Source of the DNA: Chryseobacterium gleum
Lineage (GTDB): Bacteria; Bacteroidota; Bacteroidia; Flavobacteriales_D; Crocinitomicaceae
NCBI GenBank assembly: GCA_943326315.2
Contig: CALPSU020000017.1
Span: forward strand, 1 to 16,557
Length of the DNA stretch: 16,557 nucleotides
Reading direction: 5' to 3'
In this document: in pieces, positions 14,474-16,557 of the stretch
Position numbering within the stretch: position 1 is the first letter of the stretch
Layout of the letters: every line of letters starts with the position of its first letter
The notes under the pieces: model-generated
The model's input: the letters and a program-made list of their open reading frames with translations, nothing else
The model's database searches: none
What the model was told of the DNA's origin: nothing
Made by a program: the position numbers and the translations under genes

Positions 14474-16557
14474 ATGAAATTAATTGTTATTTTATTAATA
14501 GGCCTATTCATGCCATTTTTTCTGATATCTCAAGACTTCAATTGCACTTATCAAAGCAGTGGTCCAAATCCTGAAACACCTACTCCGGTTATAGCTGTGA
14601 ATTTAACTTCAAGTGCTTCAGCGTCTCAAAATATTCCTATTACTATTCCGTCAAATGGATATGGCCAATGTTGTGGTTATGCTTCCAATTATAATTGCCT
14701 AACATTGGAGGTAACAGTAAATGCAAACTCAGGAGGTATTCTCTTTAATGTTGCTGGCGCAAATGGAAACACTAAAATCCGCTTAAATGACTGTAATTCT
14801 ACTGTTTATGATGCAGGGCACACGTTTTGTCCTTCAGGTCCAGGCCCATATTATTTTTCATTTTGCAGAACGGGATCTACAGATTATAATATCACTGTTA
14901 CTTCAGTAGCTTCCCCATCTGGTCCAGGCGATATAATAACAGCTGATGGTTGTTCTAAACAACTGATTGTTTATGGGTTAGAACCTTCTTCTGTAACTTG
15001 GAGTTCAATTTTACAAAACGGACATTCTTCTAATTACTATAATAACTATTTGTCAAATATTAATGGTGGACAAATAGGTGTTTCCGGTTTACTATACAAC
15101 CAAGGTATTTCTAGCGTATCTGTAACTCCTCAACCGAACTATCCAACTACAATTAGTTATCAAGTTTGTGGAACCCCATTAATAAACACAACATGTCCTG
15201 GTACTCTTCCAGCAAATTGGTGTAGCACTTCTTCCGTTTCTATCTATCCTACTCTATTTGCTGATGCAGGGCCGGATATCGCACTTTGTGAAGGTGGAAA
15301 TGTTACAACTTTTGGAACTGCTATAGGAGGAACTGCACCTTACACCTATACATGGACAAACTCAAATGGCAGTTTAGTTAACTCAATTATTAGTAACAAT
15401 AATTCGGTTCCAATAACATTTTCTTCTATAGGAAATTACACATTAACCATAAGTGATGGATCAGGTTGTCCTGTTGCTAGTGATGTATTAAATGTTAGCT
15501 CTTTTGTCTATATTCCAACCGCTAGAGCAGGTAACGACATAACAACATGCAGCGATCCAATCCCAACTATTCAAATAAATGCAACAGTATCTCAAACAAA
15601 TACAGGAATTTGGAGTGGTGGATTAGGGACTTTTAACACAAATAATACAGATTTAAGTTTATCCTATACTCCATCCACAGACGAAATCAATAATGGAATA
15701 GCAACTCTTATTCTAACACCTACTAATACACTTGGCTGCCCATACATTAAGGATACAGTTAAAATTAATTTGACAAAATTCAATTCTATAATTTCAGCTA
15801 TACCTACTAATATTTCATGTAATGGTTTAACAAACGGATCTATTGATTTAACTATAACTCCTGGCTCTCCTCCATATTCAACGACCGCTATCAATTGGTC
15901 AAACTCGTTTACATCCGAAGATATCTCTAATCTAGGTGTCAATTCATACTCAGTAAATATAACGGATATAAATGGATGCGTCGGGTCAACATCGACTTCT
16001 ATATCTCAACCTTTAGCTTTATCCGCTTCAATATTTTCTCAAACAAATGTAAATTGTTTTGGAGGAAATGGTGGGTCAATTACAGTTAACGTAAGTGGTG
16101 GTTCTCCTAATTATTCTTACAAATTAAACAATGGTCCTAATCAAGCAAATAGCACTTTTTCTAATTTAACTGCTGGTTTATACGCTGTCACAATTATAGA
16201 TGCGAATTTATGCACTACAACACTTTCCGTTACACTAACACAACCTTCACTTCCCATATCTCTTTCATTTACGCAAACAAATATTTTATGTAATGGTGAA
16301 AGTTCTGGGGCTATTGACTTATCTGTTTCGGGAGGAACGGCGCCATATACTTACTCTTGGAGCAATGGTTCTACTTTACAAGATATAATAGGATTATTGT
16401 CTGGTAATTATTCTGTAAATGTGCACGATTCAAATGGAAATTCAGGTGGATGTTTTGCAACTACAAATACAACTATTACTCAACCTTCTCTTCCAATTTC
16501 TATTTCATTAACGCAAACAAATGTATTATGTAATGGAGGAAGTTCTGGGGCAATAGA
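14474..16557 (+). CDS. Large secreted SprB-repeat surface protein, N-terminal part (3' end beyond window)
   Basis: From the ATG at 14474 the frame stays open for 694 codons to the right edge. Residues 1-20 are a signal peptide (MKLIVILLIGLFMPFFLISQ). Residues 21-260 are a Cys-, Ser- and Asn-rich beta region (NYNCLTLEVTVNANSGG, YYFSFCRTGS). Two PKD/Ig-like segments follow, each opening with an AG.D...C pattern (ADAGPDIALCEGG from 263, TARAGNDITTC from 349). From residue 435 come tandem SprB repeats with the family pattern QTN..CNG..SGAIDL.VSGGTAPYTYSWSNGS...G.YSV.V.D. SprB in Flavobacterium johnsoniae is a giant type IX-secreted adhesin used in gliding; relatives occur in non-gliders too. The sorting domain expected for type IX secretion would lie beyond the window. 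An AT-rich 150-bp gap separates it from pyrG; I see no confident promoter there. Confidence 0.88.
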   Translation, partial: MKLIVILLIGLFMPFFLISQDFNCTYQSSGPNPETPTPVIAVNLTSSASASQNIPITIPSNGYGQCCGYASNYNCLTLEVTVNANSGGILFNVAGANGNTKIRLNDCNSTVYDAGHTFCPSGPGPYYFSFCRTGSTDYNITVTSVASPSGPGDIITADGCSKQLIVYGLEPSSVTWSSILQNGHSSNYYNNYLSNINGGQIGVSGLLYNQGISSVSVTPQPNYPTTISYQVCGTPLINTTCPGTLPANWCSTSSVSIYPTLFADAGPDIALCEGGNVTTFGTAIGGTAPYTYTWTNSNGSLVNSIISNNNSVPITFSSIGNYTLTISDGSGCPVASDVLNVSSFVYIPTARAGNDITTCSDPIPTIQINATVSQTNTGIWSGGLGTFNTNNTDLSLSYTPSTDEINNGIATLILTPTNTLGCPYIKDTVKINLTKFNSIISAIPTNISCNGLTNGSIDLTITPGSPPYSTTAINWSNSFTSEDISNLGVNSYSVNITDINGCVGSTSTSISQPLALSASIFSQTNVNCFGGNGGSITVNVSGGSPNYSYKLNNGPNQANSTFSNLTAGLYAVTIIDANLCTTTLSVTLTQPSLPISLSFTQTNILCNGESSGAIDLSVSGGTAPYTYSWSNGSTLQDIIGLLSGNYSVNVHDSNGNSGGCFATTNTTITQPSLPISISLTQTNVLCNGGSSGAI
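15776..16557 (+). repeat. Tandem SprB repeats, three complete and a fourth cut by the edge
   Basis: In-frame units of 79, 78 and 80 codons start at 15776, 16013 and 16247, with a fourth at 16487. Each holds a conserved Cys 15 residues in (codons at 15818, 16055, 16289, 16529), a GG.PPY/GGTAPY turn, a SNG or NNG step, and ends in (S/T)QP. Units three and four are the closest: positions 16241-16317 and 16481-16557, exactly 240 nt apart, agree at 66 of 77 bases by my hand count. Units one and two are much more diverged. Confidence 0.85.

Noticed and set aside
15664..15942. Open reading frame of about 92 codons on the minus strand inside the SprB-repeat gene
   Set aside because: It is antisense to a clear coding frame with repeats and has no recognisable motif; it is a shadow of low stop-codon density.
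1..16557. Search for a defence island, biosynthetic cluster, CRISPR array, insertion sequence or tRNA-linked integration
   Set aside because: Genes are housekeeping or envelope types with normal operon spacing. I saw no transposase, integrase, direct-repeat/spacer array or target-site duplication.

Overview
The window is a chromosomal segment of an AT-rich Bacteroidota genome, most likely order Flavobacteriales. The evidence is a TonB-dependent receptor, an SprB-repeat surface protein, promoters of the Bacteroidota type (TTG, 19 nt, TAnnTTTG), and start codons preceded by A-rich sequence rather than clear Shine-Dalgarno sites. Gene content is mostly housekeeping and cell-envelope. I see no tRNA, rRNA, CRISPR array, insertion sequence, phage gene or recognisable defence system.

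Left part (1-4600, + strand): the C-terminal part of a TonB-dependent outer-membrane receptor, a secreted TPR-like protein and a CoA-pyrophosphatase-type Nudix hydrolase form a tight operon. A well-formed promoter then drives a single-domain DUF1456/YehS-like protein and a secreted S41 peptidase. A minus-strand S9D glutamyl-endopeptidase-like enzyme (4613-7024) converges on the S41 gene, and its terminator hairpin lies across the S41 stop codon. A secreted alpha/beta hydrolase (7110-8069, +) is divergent from S9D.

Middle (8070-8886): a non-coding interval of more than 300 bases holds, in order, a strong hairpin after the hydrolase, the small bacterial SRP RNA gene on the minus strand with its own promoter, and the intrinsic terminator of a minus-strand 2[4Fe-4S] ferredoxin. 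The ferredoxin is divergent from a LuxC-family acyl-CoA reductase (8887-9930, +).

Right part (9957-16557): a minus-strand block reads pyrG, yidC, terminator, then a DjlA-like membrane J-domain protein. pyrG (CTP synthase) and yidC (membrane insertase) are 3 nt apart and surely cotranscribed. Divergent from pyrG, a very large secreted protein gene starts at 14474 and runs off the right edge without a stop codon. It carries PKD/Ig-like segments followed by tandem SprB repeats of about 80 residues.

SRP RNA and YidC both serve membrane-protein insertion, and the secreted or outer-membrane products (receptor, TPR protein, peptidases, SprB-like protein) are clients of the export systems. Otherwise the genes look like neighbours rather than one pathway. 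I found no convincing undescribed system. The points most worth following are the unfinished SprB-repeat gene with its recently duplicated repeat, the receptor/TPR/Nudix operon, the ferredoxin/LuxC pair, and several starts lying at or almost at predicted transcription start sites.
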